Part shown: one piece after another, positions 25,900 to 39,224 of the stretch
How the letters are laid out: the number at the start of each line of letters is the position of its first letter
Position numbering within the stretch: the first letter of the stretch is position 1
From: Tubiluchus corallicola
Lineage: Eukaryota > Priapulida > Priapulimorpha > Priapulimorphida > Tubiluchidae
Assembly: GCA_030141605.1 (NCBI GenBank)
Contig: JAQGDQ010000385.1
Span: 62,001-126,000, forward strand
Direction: 5' to 3'
Length of the DNA: 64,000 nucleotides
Translations under genes and position numbers: made by a program
The notes under the pieces: generated by a model
What the model saw: only the letters and a program-made list of their open reading frames with translations
What the model was told of the DNA's origin: nothing
Database searches by the model: none

Positions 25900-26600
25900 C
25901 GAAAAATGTTGACATCCGCCTTGCCCCCGGTTAAAAAAATTCGCAATTTTTTATTTAAATTCATAACAATATTCGCCAAGTTTTAACCTATACGTGAATC
26001 AAGGCGTTGATTCGTTTGACAGATTATTGATACGCAAGACGACGGAGACCCGTGGCTTAACGACATCTAAATGAAATTATTTATTATTCAGCGCATGATG
26101 ACTTAATCAAGAGAGTAAACTGAGTAAGGAATATTTTAATAACCTGTAAGGATATCAAGCAGCGAATTAATAACCCCAAAAGCGTGCGTTAATGCGACCA
26201 GTCTTTATTATTGTAATAGAGTATTTAAAATCGACCATCAGCCCATTTGATGAGCCATTTAAAACATTTGCGAAACGAATTCAATCATTATTTATTATGC
26301 ATAAAATGAGCGAGGCTAGTTTGAAAAATCTTATATGGTTGAGTCATCTCCGGGAGGAGATAATATAGTATGCTGTTGACGATATAACTAGTGTGTTTTG
26401 CAATAATCCTTTGAATTGTGGTTATTTCCGAGTCGGCATTGGCGTTTTCTCGTGTAATTTGCAATGAGCCTGCCAATATAGCGGATTGCTTGTATCTCAT
26501 AAATAATATCAATAGGGTATAGTAAAAGCCATTGTTAAGCCTCACGAGTATTAAGCGGAGAAATGACTCGGCTGTCCCGAAAGGTTCTTCATAAAACGAA
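25900..26600. promoter_or_regulatory. Candidate developmental enhancer
   Basis: Low-repeat block with clustered factor-like words: tttattatgcataaaa (POU/HOX-like) near 26290, ttgcaataatcctttgaatt (C/EBP then TCF/LEF) near 26400, tgtggtta (RUNX) just after, and tgactcgg near 26564. Motif words are weak evidence alone; the clustering in an otherwise repeat-rich intron is what prompts the call. Confidence 0.28.
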
Positions 26601-27582
26601 AATATGTGACAGGTATTATATTTGCTGTAGGTCGATTTGCTAAATTAAATTTGCCAGACATTCTGATTGAGTTCGACATTAAGCATATCAATTCGAATCG
26701 TTACATACATCAACGTCGTGTCTATTGATATTATAATTATAATATCATCTTGCTTAACGGCGTTACAACCTGTCATGCATGTTCTATTGGTAATAAATGC
26801 TTAGTCTATACGGTCGTTATTTGGCCAAATGGCATCTGCCGCTCTGCTTAATATGACATATCCTGCAAATGATATTTATAGCTGGGCTCGTGATATTGAT
26901 AGATAGGCCTAATACTTGATAATATTCAATTTGTCACTGGGACATAGAATGACAAGGCTTACTGGACGTCATTTGTATTCAGAAGTGATGGGTGTAAAAT
27001 GACCATGTTCATCTTATTGGGTTAGTTAGTATTCATGGCGTGCACAATGAGACAATGTACATGTATAGTGTAGTCGAGTATGATTCGTAGTAATGTGACC
27101 TTTCCAGACGTCCACATGACAAACCCAAGGATTATTGCTTATTAAATTTTAAGGAATGCAGCCACTGTCAGAAATGTGAGAGCTTAGTAAGGCTTAGCGC
27201 CATGTAACTGCGGCATTAATTGTTGCGTAATGACCCATTACTCTTGTGTTTATTACGCCAGAGAACCAATATACGGTATAATAGTTGTCAAAGATGTTTT
27301 TTACATTTCTGTCAAGAAGTCTCAACAGAAAAGTAATTAAAATGTGTCGCAAGTGGCGAGATCCAGGAAGCGCCATAGGCGAAAGGATGAGAAGGCCAGA
27401 AAGACCGTAACCACCACCACCGCCACCACTATTACCAATGTCATTGTCGTCATCACCATCAATATCATGAACATTACAAATTTTTTTGCATCAGGTGCAT
27501 ATATATATATGTACAACTAAATATTTTCAATTTGCATTAAAACTTACAATAGTTACATTATTTAAAAAGGAAACAAAGAGGA
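26601..27582. other. Putative intron
   Basis: Unique sequence, then a degenerate ACC/ATC trinucleotide stretch at about 27411-27475 just before the GA tract. No coding signal. Confidence 0.45.
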
Positions 27583-27830
<248 letters not shown>

Positions 27831-28089
27831 GAGAAGTAATTGGGGAAGACAGATAAAGATAGATGCATACAACAAAAAAGTTTTTTAGAAGAAGGGAAAG
27901 TGAACAAGAAACAAAGTTACATACGCATTTTATTTTTAGTTTCAAAATTCACTCGATGAATAACTACTAATATTGTAATTATAATTAATCTTAATTGAAA
28001 CTTATTAATTAATGGTACAATACTCACAATTTATTGAAATTCTGAAGCCAAATTTTGCAAGAAAGAGTAATGTAAAAAATCGTGATGAT

Positions 28090-28190
28090 TTTGATTGGTT
28101 CTGGATTTGAACTAGGAACCTTCGAGTTACAGGTAACAAGTTCAACACCATTAAACCCGCTATTGGCTAAACCATAAAACCAAAGTCGGT
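28090..28190 (-). mobile_element. tRNA-derived SINE remnant
   Basis: On the minus strand, gggtttaatggtgttgaac (28140-28158) resembles a pol III A box with a four-pair D stem (gttt/gaac), and agttcaaatcc (28103-28113) matches a B box at tRNA-like spacing. The anticodon stem does not pair and the acceptor stem is absent, so it is a SINE or tRNA pseudogene, not a functional tRNA. Confidence 0.5.
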
Positions 28191-29800
28191 TCTTTAGAAT
28201 TAAAACAAATAGAATGTAGCGCCGCAAGTACACATTTTCAAGAAAGATACAGGTACCCAACTGTTTTCACTTAAGTTTCTTGGCACCTGGTGGGATACCT
28301 CGCTCACTTAAGATAAGAACGCAAGTTGGCAGGGTGGTGTCATGTTAGGTGATGGTGGTGTCGTATTAGGTAAAGGTTGTGTCGTATTAGGTAGCGAGAA
28401 ATGGATGATTCTTTACAATAAAGTAACAAGCCAGTCTCGGCTTCCAGATAGGACTAAACCTAAATATTTTAAAGTTAGTGGATTTTCACAACTTTGTCTC
28501 AAATATAGGGTATGTAAACGGGGTATACGGCTTCATATAGCTGAAGCTCCTATCATGCATTGTTTTTTTGCTATTCTATCCTTGGAAGTGTCAAATTTTT
28601 GTATATGTATATATATAAATGATGGTTAATATATACATAAACCGTCATAAACGCTGACTTGGTATTTATGAGCTGCAGAAAGATGCAGCTGTGGTATGTT
28701 TACACACGAATAGGACCCTGCTGGTCAGAATATTATTTTATTAAACATGCAAACCTGCAATGGAAGCAAATTACCCCACTTTGCGTGGTATTCTCCACAT
28801 GTTTCAATGTGATTATATACACACATCGCTCTGCGTCAGTTAAGAACGAAATAAGTGTTACGCAACGCAATAACTCTATTCTTTGAATATGACCTCTTCT
28901 GCGTAAGACCGGCCAATGACCATTCAACTGACCACTGAATAAATATTTCGCCATTGGCAAAGCAGTTTTAATTTAGGGCACCATGTGTCAATACTCTTTG
29001 CAAAGTAGTGGACACGTAGCACAGTAGCTGAAAATAGGTTGTAAGCACTAATACGTGGGTGGTCTTGTTTTTTTAACGATCTGTCTTTGCTAACTTATGA
29101 TGTGCAGCTTTGGTGCTATGATTTCATAAATCCAGATTTAATTACAGCGTCATTTCCATGAACGATTTGATTATTTGTTTCGCCCAGTCATGTAGTTCTC
29201 GCTGCTTTCTGCACAACAGGAATAAACGCTTCCACGGCTTGGTAACCGAAGACCTCACAGCTTTTATGAAAATCGTAAAATTGGTATAAGATGAAGAACA
29301 GATGTACGAGCTAGCACAGCTCTCTAAGCAAGCTGCCGTCTGGGACCGAACAGTTTAAGTGAAACCTAAATGTATTATGTAACAATATCTGCTTTGCCGA
29401 AGAAACCACCTACTGAGCTAGGGTCCATGTTGTATGCAAATGGCTTGCGTGATGAAAAATGAGTGACTTATGACAATTATAGATGGATTATTATACAAGC
29501 GTAACTATGATTTCGAGAATAATTGTGGCAGCTCATTGGAGGAAGATCATTAATCTTAGATGCAAGAATCTGACTTGTCGTTTAGTTGAATGTGCACGTG
29601 CGCTAAGAGCACTATTCAGCAGTGCAACACTATGGAGCAATAGAACATCTCTGCGTGACCATAGATCTCTGATCCATAGTTAGCGGTCTTGTGGCATTTG
29701 TCATTTTCTTTTGGCATAAAGTTTTCGCAAACAAATTTGTTTCCTAAATTATGTGAGGATAAAAACAGCAGCCAACATATACATCATAAACTTTGCATTT

Positions 29801-29803
<3 letters not shown>

Positions 29804-29836
<33 letters not shown>
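29804..29836. repeat. (AT)n microsatellite
   Basis: Pure AT/TA run of about 33 bases. Confidence 0.95.
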
Positions 29837-29838
<2 letters not shown>

Positions 29839-30865
29839 ACAAAAGTTGGTCCTTTTTCATGGCTGTAGCTAATTCACCCCTTTGCTATCCGCTTACTCAA
29901 GCCAATGACTGACCTGTGGTGAAATAAGCATTTGAAATATTTTAAAGAAGCCAATAAATAAATTTAATGTTAGTTGTCTTACATTGGATGTTCAAACTTG
30001 TAAAATCTCTTTGTCTGTAGGTTTTTTTATTTTATCTTATTTTATTTTACTTTATTTTGAATGGGAGAAAATTGCGGTAGAAAAAGGTGACGTGAATTTA
30101 TCTCATCGACTGAGGCCTTTTTTAATTACAATATCGTCTTGGATTGTGGTCAGCACGTTAATTTGAGGCCAAGTATCAAAGTGCTGTACACATTACTGCA
30201 AAGATTGCAACCCTTTAAGCAATTACACAATAATATAAAAATCACTAGTTTGTAAACTTTTTATACTTTGCCAAGACTCAAAGGCCTTCGTTAGTCCTAC
30301 TACTACCAAATGTGTTGATATAGTTTTAAAGATTTCATGCAAAACTTCAAGCGTTTTTTGTATCAAAACGCGCTAATTTTAATATTCAGCGGAAAATGTC
30401 TAATAGAAAAGTGTTTTCGCCTGCAGTTATAATCTGTGCACAGATCACTTTATCCCCTAATTCAAAGCTTTTATTCTACTGTGATGCAAATGATCGACAA
30501 AGCAGTTGTTGGCTGATGCTAATCAATGAAGAAGCTTGCCCGCAGTGCCAACAGGAAAATCCGATTCATGTAAATCGTGCATAATAACATAATCAGATGA
30601 TAAAACCACTTCGTGTAGCGTTTGCCCTTTTTGTCACTGAGTCATTTTTGAATGAAACGTCTTGCCGAGTGATCTTAATGCGCTAAGTGAAATTCCATTT
30701 CAACTTTTTCAACTTTATCATAACATGCAGTACAAACTTTGTTACCGCTAACAATCAATTTGCTTATTAATATATGTGATGAGTGGCAACATCTCAAACT
30801 CCTAGTCAGTCTTTACCTTGCCAATAGATGGTGCCACATCGTTTGCTCATCACGTTTTAACAAAG

Positions 30866-31420
30866 TATTTACAATCTCTGTATCTTCTTCTTCTTCTTCT
30901 TCTTCTTCTCCTCCTCCTTCTTCTTTTTCTTCTTCTTCTTCTTCCCAGCTTTTCCCTATTCGGGGTCGCCGTTGTGAATGAGTCTTCTCCACGCATTCCT
31001 GTTGTTGACCATTTCTTCATTTATGTCTTCAATTCCCACAAGATCTTCACCGACTCTTTTCAGGTGTCCATACCATTGCAATCTTGCGAGGCTTTCACTA
31101 CTTTTACTGCTCCTCTGATATTATTATTTCCAATTTTATCTGTTCTTGTTATTCCCACCATTCATCTCAGTATCCTCATCTCCACCACACCCATTTTCTT
31201 CTCTTCGTCTTCTTTAGTGAAGCTGCTTCCAGCCCATAGATTAGAGCGGGTCTGACCACTTCTTTGTGGACTTTCCCTTTAAGTCTCACCGACTCATTCA
31301 TAGAAGGTTTTGGCGCAGTTTTTACAGGCGGATGCCCTTCCTGACCCTAACCCTCCCTATTTATCCGGGCTTGGGACCGGCACTGAGTCCAGAGGCTAGG
31401 TTATTTACAATCTCTGTATC
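30866..31420 (-). mobile_element. RTE-like LINE fragment with 19-bp TSD
   Basis: The 19-base sequence tatttacaatctctgtatc occurs at 30866-30884 and again at 31402-31420 and brackets a 517-base insert (30885-31401). Read on the minus strand, the insert begins with ggcactgag/gccggtcccaagcccg-type sequence found in many animal repeats. It then gives reverse-transcriptase C-terminal pieces (VRPALIYGLEA; TRTDKIGNNNIRGAVKVV; RLQWYGHLKRVGED) in shifting frames with stops. It ends in a (GAA)n tail, seen as (TTC)n at 30885-30950 on the + strand. These pieces match the conserved C-terminus of RTE-type elements (VRPAxxYGxE ... LRWYGHVxR). It is 5'-truncated and dead. Confidence 0.88.
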
Positions 31421-34335
31421 AACAGCTGTTAAGTGTGTCATTGAAGTAAATATAAGTTAATACTTTTTAATTTGTGCTTGTAACAGTGGAGTAACAGCAA
31501 CCAGTGGAGTAGTTCGCTACTGGTGACAGTGGTCTAGTAGTAACTGGCGTTTCGCGAGAATGAGGGTCTTGTTTCTGAATAATTTGGCACATACGTCAAC
31601 AAACACAATGTAACGAATTGATTATTAGCGACTATATAACGCGATGAGTAAGTATGAAAGAAACTGATTTTGCTATTTAAATCAACAAGTGATTATACTG
31701 GATAGCGGTCTCAGTGGACTCTGGAAATTAACTGCCTGCATTTACATTCTATTAAACATTTATATTTACCAAACGCCTATTGTACTTTCAGCACAATCTA
31801 ACTGTGAACGTATTCATTTATTCCATTTGAGATGAAATTACTAAACGTAGTTAACAATAATACTTTGTTTAACTGATGATTTGGTCAAATTAACAATAGT
31901 GGTGAGTTTGACTGGGAGGTTTAACTAGTGAGCAACTATATCTATTACATTTGCGCCTTGAATGTTCTACGTGTAGTGATAATGATATCCATCTAATCAG
32001 GAAAAATATAAACCCATTTCTGAAGGCAAGGGGAAATTAGACGAAACCTCTCAATAATTTTAGTAAGCCTTGACTTACATCTTCAGAAACATGTCTATCT
32101 GCACGTCGATGTTCAATTGGCTTTGCTAGCTTGTTTATAGTTGTATTTCTGCGATTATGAGCGATTGTTTGTAGTTTACAGCCCAAATGGGCGGTTATAC
32201 ACGCACAAAACCAAAGAAAAGATGAAAACCAAATTTCATTTTCCATAGCAATCGCCCAAAGTTGCTAGTAGGAATAGCCTTATCCCCACTCATAAACAAG
32301 CTCTTTCGTATTATTGCCAGACCATTTTGTTGCGAAATAAAAATCATGACGATTTAATTTGACATAAACTTTGAGTTGAAGTAAACTTATTGCTACTAAT
32401 ATTTTGTTAGATGATTACGTTATTAATTGCTGCTTCAGTGATAAACAGAAGAAACACAGTAAATCTCTTTCTTGTGCACTGACCAACAAATTACGGTATC
32501 AAATTAAAAATTGGCGCCTTTTATAGTATGTTTATATATAAATGCATGTACAATATGCCATAGTATACAATAGTATACCGTCACCAAGGTTTCTCACTTT
32601 TTCACCCTTCCCTTTAGGAGAAAACCTTCTTTTTCCTTTTCTTTCATTTTTGGTACTATAGTACGGCGCGGATCCACATAGTTACTGTATGTGGATGGAG
32701 TATTGCTAAAAGCGATATTCCTTAGGTACGGCTCAGTTACACGCTATAGGTTACCAGGCTGTTTTCTCTTTCATGTACAAAAATGACACAAGCTGGGATC
32801 CAAGTCTCAGAATGGATTGCAAAACCGGAACCAATGTTAAACCATCTCTCTAATATTTAACACATAAAATAGTGATGGGGAAAATATACTTTTTTCAAGA
32901 ATCACTTATGAGAAAGAATTGTTACCACGAAGTATAATTTCACGCTCGCGCCGTTAGTTTTTCGCTGTTGCAGCGCCTGTTTCTCTCAGTTCAGTTGTGA
33001 CGTGGCGCACACTTGTGATTAAATCACGTGTTGGCATAGCGGTAGAAAATTTGCCGAGTTGATGTAAATAAAAGGAGTGTATTCCAATTTTTACTTTTGC
33101 AAAGACGTGCAAAACGCTCTTGGAATGTTTCTGCCGTTTGAAAGTTACGTTCACTTGTGACGTCACCGCTAGCTGTTCTCGCCAGCGGTTAAGTTTTAAG
33201 CTAATATTTAATTGTCAGAAACACTTTGGCATTATTACATATTATATATGTAATAAACAAAAAAGACTAAGTGTTACATCAAAAATAAAAGATTTAGCAA
33301 ATGACGAACATGACAACTTCCTGAAACATTTAAATTACTGTGCATTTATAAACAAACTAATAATGAAAAGAAACACAAATGGCCAAGTAATTCTTTCAAA
33401 CGATGCTCATTGATAGGTATTAATAAGCTGTGAATGTACTAAAAGGAAGTACATGCAAACAGAAGTGCGTGATTATTCATGACAATAGATTTATCAAGAA
33501 GCCACGTTTTACATCTTGCCAAACCGAGTTTTCTCGAAACCCAGACTCGACAATAACGTCATTCACACAATTTGCAGTGACAACAGCAGCCATGCAGGTT
33601 ATAATATAATAATAGAAAACACACAATAGACTCACTAAAAGTTTTGCATGCAGATAAATCCTTATAGAGCTGCAGGCAGGTGTTGTGCATTATTGCTATA
33701 CTGGAGTCGTGGAAATGCGTCTCCACTGCGTTATTATTATATTGCTTTCCGGCTTTTCAAGGGTTTTTCTTATTGCCCTGTCCTGTTTATGGAAAACATG
33801 CACGATTGTGCGCTATATGTACCCAGGAATGAATGGCACTGGCAAGTAATAAAATCTGCACTTTATGAGCATATATGTCTTCTGATTATGGATGTAATAT
33901 CAAAACGGAAGTGGTTTACATTGAGCGGACCCAGATTGTGTGGCACCGCTTTGTCGTATAAATTTGCATGACTTTTCGCTTTCTAGGCTGATTTGTTGTA
34001 TGTATCTAATCGTAGGGCTATTTTACTTCATTTATCACTTTATAGTGGATTAGGTACAGCGTCGCATCAACCTGTCAGAGTAGGCTAAATTTTGATGATT
34101 TGATAATTTGCACATTAGAAGCCAGAGTCCATCACTCTGCAACAAAACCTAACGTTGAATGGTTATGGCGGGACCGGATCCTAGTTTATTATTAACATGA
34201 AAGATGAGTCTCTGGAAATGTGGAATTCACAGTTTAGTGAAAAGTGAAACTATTGACCAAACATCACTAGAGTGCTATGTTATATCAAACATTGTTCGAA
34301 GCAATTGATTACCTAATGATATCATTTTATGTTTT
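31421..34335. other. Putative intron
   Basis: No supported gene. The 97-codon frame at 33120-33413 is lysine- and asparagine-rich, has no known motif and a length compatible with chance. Confidence 0.45.
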
Positions 34336-35075
34336 AATTACATGCTTTGTACAGTTGTTTAATTACATGCTTTGTACAGTTGTTTGATTACATGCTTTGT
34401 ACAGTTGTTTAATTACATGCTTTGTACAGTTGTTTAATTACATGCTTTGTACAGTTGTTTGATTACATGCTTTGTACAGTTGTTTAATTACATGCTTTGT
34501 ACAGTTGTTTGATTACATGGTTTGTACAGTTGTTTGATTACATGCTTTGTACAGTTGTTTAATTACATGTTTTGTACAGTTGTTTAATTACATGCTTTGT
34601 ACAGTTGTTTAATTACATGCTTTGTACAGTTGTTTGATTACATGCTTTGTACAGTTGTTTAATTACATGCTTTGTACAGTTGTTTAATTACATGCTTTGT
34701 ACAGTTGTTTAATTACATGCTTTGTACAGTTGTTTGATTACATGCTTTGTACAGTTGTTTGATTACATGCTTTGTACAGTTGTTTGATTACATGCTTTGT
34801 ACAGTTGTTTAATTACATGCTTTGTACAGTTGTTTAATTACATGCTTTGTACAGTTGTTTGATTACATGCTTTGTACAGTTGTTTGATTACATGCTTTGT
34901 ACAGTTGTTTGATTACATGCTTTGTACAGTTGTTTAATTACATGCTTTGTACAGTTGTTTAATTACATGCTTTGTACAGTTGTTTAATTACATGCTTTTT
35001 ACAGTTGTTTGATTACATGCTTTGTACAGTTGTCTAATTACATGCTTTCTACAGTTGTTTAATTACATGCTTTCT
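34336..35075 (+). repeat. 25-bp minisatellite, 29 full copies plus partial
   Basis: The unit is aattacatgctttgtacag followed by ttgttt. Copies start at 34336 and every 25 bases up to 35036, with a partial copy at 35061-35075. The first base alternates between A (aattacatg) and G (gattacatg) along the array while the rest is almost invariant; the few other changes cluster at the right end (units 27-30). No open frame or known motif accounts for it. Confidence 0.98.
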
Positions 35076-38000
35076 AGATAGAATTTGCCAGGCTGGAGAA
35101 AGCTTATTTCTAAATACCTGCAACCAGAAAAATCCACCTGTGTACCATTGATAAAAATTATCTTGATGATAGTGACGCATGCGAATCATTGTTAAGCGAT
35201 CTGTGCGACATCTGCCGTCGGTTAATTTTGTCAAATCTGTATATGATTCTATATTATGTTAGCGCCTTTTGTTTACTCTGATTTTAACAGAATATGTAGT
35301 TTTTCCACTTTTCGCAGGAAGTGCATGCAAAATTTTAATAGTCATTTTTAATATTAAACCTGGCGCCTATAAATAAACAAACTGTAGCATGTTAGTGCGT
35401 TAGAACAGGATCTACGGCGAGGATGAAAGTATTAAAATAGAACATAATTTACGATTGTTAAGTCCTGAACACTTGAGGGCATAATTCCAAAAATTACATA
35501 AAATGGTCATATTTACATAGCTATACATGCGCTCTTCAAACAAATGAATCAGTAGTCCTTTGTTTGAACCATGCAGGTAAATATGACTTAATTTATGACA
35601 GTTTAAATCATTCTTTCTGTATACGTTTGAATTGATGCTTGACCAGTAACGTTTGTAGATGCGGAGACGTATTGACTAAAAGAAATGTCTTCCACTGTAA
35701 GTGTTGTTAGGGTATTTCCATGTGTTTTCCTTAATCTAGCTATTACTAGATCCTTCAGCTCACGATATAGTGCTCTCAGAAAAGCTCAATGTATTGTTAT
35801 TACTGAGGCAACGGTGTTTATTACAGATAAAATGGAATCCGCATTTATGGCCATAAATTTTACAGATTCATATCTATATCTTCATTGACCCATGACGGAT
35901 TTTCATTATCTACTAATCATGTAGCAGAGACCATTTCATGCCATAAAATAAACCATAAAAATGACAGACGACGTTTTTTATTCAAGATAATGCGCGCTAT
36001 AAAATGACTGTCCCATTAAGTTGTCCTAGCAGTCTAGGAGCAGATTTTGTGACAGTCAGTTGGACGTGGCTTCTAACATCACCATGAACATTAGAGGGAT
36101 TACACGGGAGGATATCTGATGTATAACATTATACGTGCCACTGAAGATTGTTATAACACGATTTGAATCATTTTCCAATAAGCGGGAACATATGATATTT
36201 CTTATCCTCTGAAGGTTTCTAAATTTGCAAACAAAATCCATGTAAGCCATGTGAGCAACAAAGAAATCGTCATGAATGTTTGCATTCATATCTGAACATT
36301 AAAAGAGAAAAAGCGTAAATAATGATGGAATCTTCTTGTATCCGAGGGGGTGCAAAGATAATTTTTGCGGGACTTTACGTAAATAACGCAGTTGTAATAG
36401 CATCAATGACTGCATCTTGATTTGGGACATTAAATCAATATTTTAGCGTATTCTATGAATGATTATTAAAAAAGAGAATTTCGTCTTTGCTTAATAATTA
36501 TTATATAACTAAATAAGTATTGTGGAGGTCACTTTAATATACCTACTGTCATGAGAAATATTACAGTGGGCCTCAACGAGAATATACATTCATCGTACAA
36601 TAGATATGTCTTAGGCAAACTTGTCAGTTTGCTACAAAAGTCATGACCTTAGATATATAGTATTGGACTTTTTAGTAAATGTACTAAATAGAATAGCGCA
36701 AACAAAAAAGTTCATTAAACTACAAACACGAGTAACCAAGTGCCCGTGCTTATATGTCTGCCAACATTACTTCGGTAGTACATCGTCCGAAAATGAAACG
36801 CATAAAATTCTTCTAGCAGGATATTTGCTCAGGCAAAGAAAGGTAGAAAATCAGACAGTTAAAATGCCGAAAGGAAAGGATCAAACATGGAGTCGATATA
36901 AAACCGGTGAAAAATTGCCCGAACGACTTCTTAACCAGTATACAGGAAGCGTGAGCTAAAACAAAATGACAATAAATTGATAAATGACATGCGGTTAAAC
37001 ACTTTTGCACTATTTCCAGTTTTATGCTGCCTGTCCATTTGTGCCCATGCTCATGGTTGGCTGACGGATGCCAAGTTTGATCATTGGAAAGTTCGGAATT
37101 CGGTTATGACTCGTGTCACATAAAAGCGGCAACACTTCAGTTCTCGCAATTAAACAATGTAAATAGTGCGACGGAGAGCTTGTGTAATTACTTCGCCAAG
37201 CCGAATGTGAATTATTTTTATTTGAAGAGAACGCACTTTGCTGAGGACATGTGCAGAATCGCTGAACAATTTTTGTTCTAACTTCAAAGACTGGCGTTAA
37301 CGATTAGTTCTCTGTCTAAAGGACTCATATACACGGCAGACCTCTAACCGGACGCCGACTTTGAGCAATTAGCAGCGGCGAGAAATGTTAGCTAAATTGC
37401 CAGCATCTTGAATTAGGTTTTTCATGCAGCAAAATAAAGTCCATATTCTCACTTCAAAAGATATCGCTATAAAGTCCAGTGAGCTCTTGCTGCAAGTCTA
37501 CAATGTCTTAAGGCCTAATTAAAGCCTAATTAGCCCTGCACGTCTTCTTCAGAATGCAGTAAATTAGTTTTTGAACCTTTCTTGTAACAGAAGATCGTGA
37601 TAATACTAAAGAAACAAGCAAAGGGCAGAGACTAATTAAAATTCGACTATTGGTGCTAGAATATATGCGCTCAATGTTTAAATGTGACATTTTAGGCCAT
37701 TACCTGCAAGTTTTTTATTATTAGCATCTCGCCATTAAAGAGCCACGAATCCTTGAGTTCAAACAATTTAAACCCAGGGCGCGCTGTGAAATGTCAAATA
37801 ACGTTATGTATCAGAAGTAATTGCTGAAGTCAGTTATTCAGCTACAATTAGTAGATTTTCTATTATTGACTGATGCATCTGAGTAGATAAATGAACTTTC
37901 CGCACTCGAGGAGCAAATTAAAATGAATAGTTTTTGTGCAAGTTTGCTGGAAACACGTAATGGAATTTGGTGAAAATTGCGGTGTGAGTTGGAAATGAAT

Positions 38001-38405
38001 GTGGTAATGCACGAAGACGTGTGAGACGCAAGGACAAAGGCAAGACACTGCATACTGATGACATTTCCACTGCAATTACACTCCCATTCATTCTCATTCT
38101 CCACTATTACATTGACTTGCTCACAATCCTCTCTGCAAAAGCAACTATAATGTTTTTCTCAAACATTTTGTATCTACCATTGGCGCACATCTCAGAATTA
38201 AACTTCATGGGCGTTGGTGTTTGCGCATGCGGAAGCAGTGCTTACTGAACTCATACTTGTATAACTGGCTTCATTTCTGATGCTAGTCAAATTGCCGGGT
38301 GAATAAGGAGGTCTTTTTCACGCCCCTAATTGTGATTATATTGCTTCGATCTGACTATGAAATGCAGACAACGTTTCTTGCGCAAAAAGCAGATGACAAT
38401 GATGG
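35076..38405. other. Putative intron
   Basis: Unique AT-rich DNA with no convincing exon. The 112-codon frame at 36621-36959 has a cysteine pair and a basic tail but matches no family I know and has no splice context. Confidence 0.45.
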
Positions 38406-38419
38406 TAGTACTAATGATA

Positions 38420-38476
<57 letters not shown>
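38406..38476 (+). repeat. (GAT)n microsatellite
   Basis: Trinucleotide run. In one frame it encodes an aspartate tract inside a 136-codon open frame (38299-38709), which is most likely spurious because its flanks look non-coding. Confidence 0.95.
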
Positions 38477-38987
38477 GTGGTGGTGGGTGTAGTGGCGCTG
38501 GCATTGTCGGCAGTCACGGTAGATCTGTCTGTCTTGACGACAACAACATTCAGAACCATGACGGTATCTCACCTTCTGGGAGGGAGGTCAGATACTGTTT
38601 TATCTTTACTGCATGTGTTTGCCGGACCACCGTGCGCGTCATCGTCATCATCAACAACATCACTTTTGCGGCAGAAAATAAATCAAAGAAACTTCTTCTC
38701 ATAATTTAACATGCATTTCCTGGGAAAATGACTTGTTATAGTGGATAAAGCCTTTCTTCGTAAATTTAGAAATTGCAGAGCTTGTGTTTCAAACGTTTTC
38801 TTACCGATTGCTGTTGTAAACATTGGTTCCGTCAAAATGAGTTAAGAGGTTAACATTTAAGTTTTAATCATACGCGTTTATGGTCAAAAGTGATGTTCCA
38901 GTTACTAGGCGTTATTGGTGTATTATCGTTTGCATTGATACATCTTACAGTTCGTCAAAAATAAGCCGTTTCCTTCATGTAAAAAGA

Positions 38988-38989
<2 letters not shown>

Positions 38990-39061
<72 letters not shown>

Positions 39062-39224
39062 GTGTGCGCGTACGTGTGTATGCGTGCGTGTGTGCGTGTG
39101 TGTGTGGGGGGAGTGTGATTTAACAATGTGTGTGTGTGTGTGATTTAACAATGTGTGTGTGATTGCGTGTGCGCGTGTGTGCGTGCGTGCGTGCGTGTGT
39201 GTGATTTAACAATGTGTGTGTGAT
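38990..39224 (+). repeat. (TG)n array with repeated TGATTTAACAATG insert
   Basis: A long GT/GC alternating tract. The same non-repeat word gtgatttaacaatgtgtg occurs three times, at 39115, 39140 and 39201, embedded in TG runs, so the array grew by duplicating mixed units. The alternating purine-pyrimidine sequence is Z-DNA prone. Confidence 0.95.

Larger units (their letters stand above)
27831..30865. other. Putative intron
   Basis: Holds the SINE remnant at 28090-28190, a (TA)n run at 29804-29836 and a TTTTA-rich run near 30021-30060. The open frames at 28342-28629 and 28659-28886 have no recognisable motif. Confidence 0.45.

Noticed and set aside
28090-28190. A functional tRNA gene
   Set aside because: A and B boxes are present, but anticodon and acceptor stems do not pair; SINE or pseudogene is the better reading.
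30818-31255. 145-codon + strand frame (Leu/Ser-rich start)
   Set aside because: It is antisense to the RTE-like insert and starts in its (TTC)n tail.
34336-35075. CRISPR array
   Set aside because: The 25-base units are directly adjacent with no unique spacers, and the DNA is animal-like.
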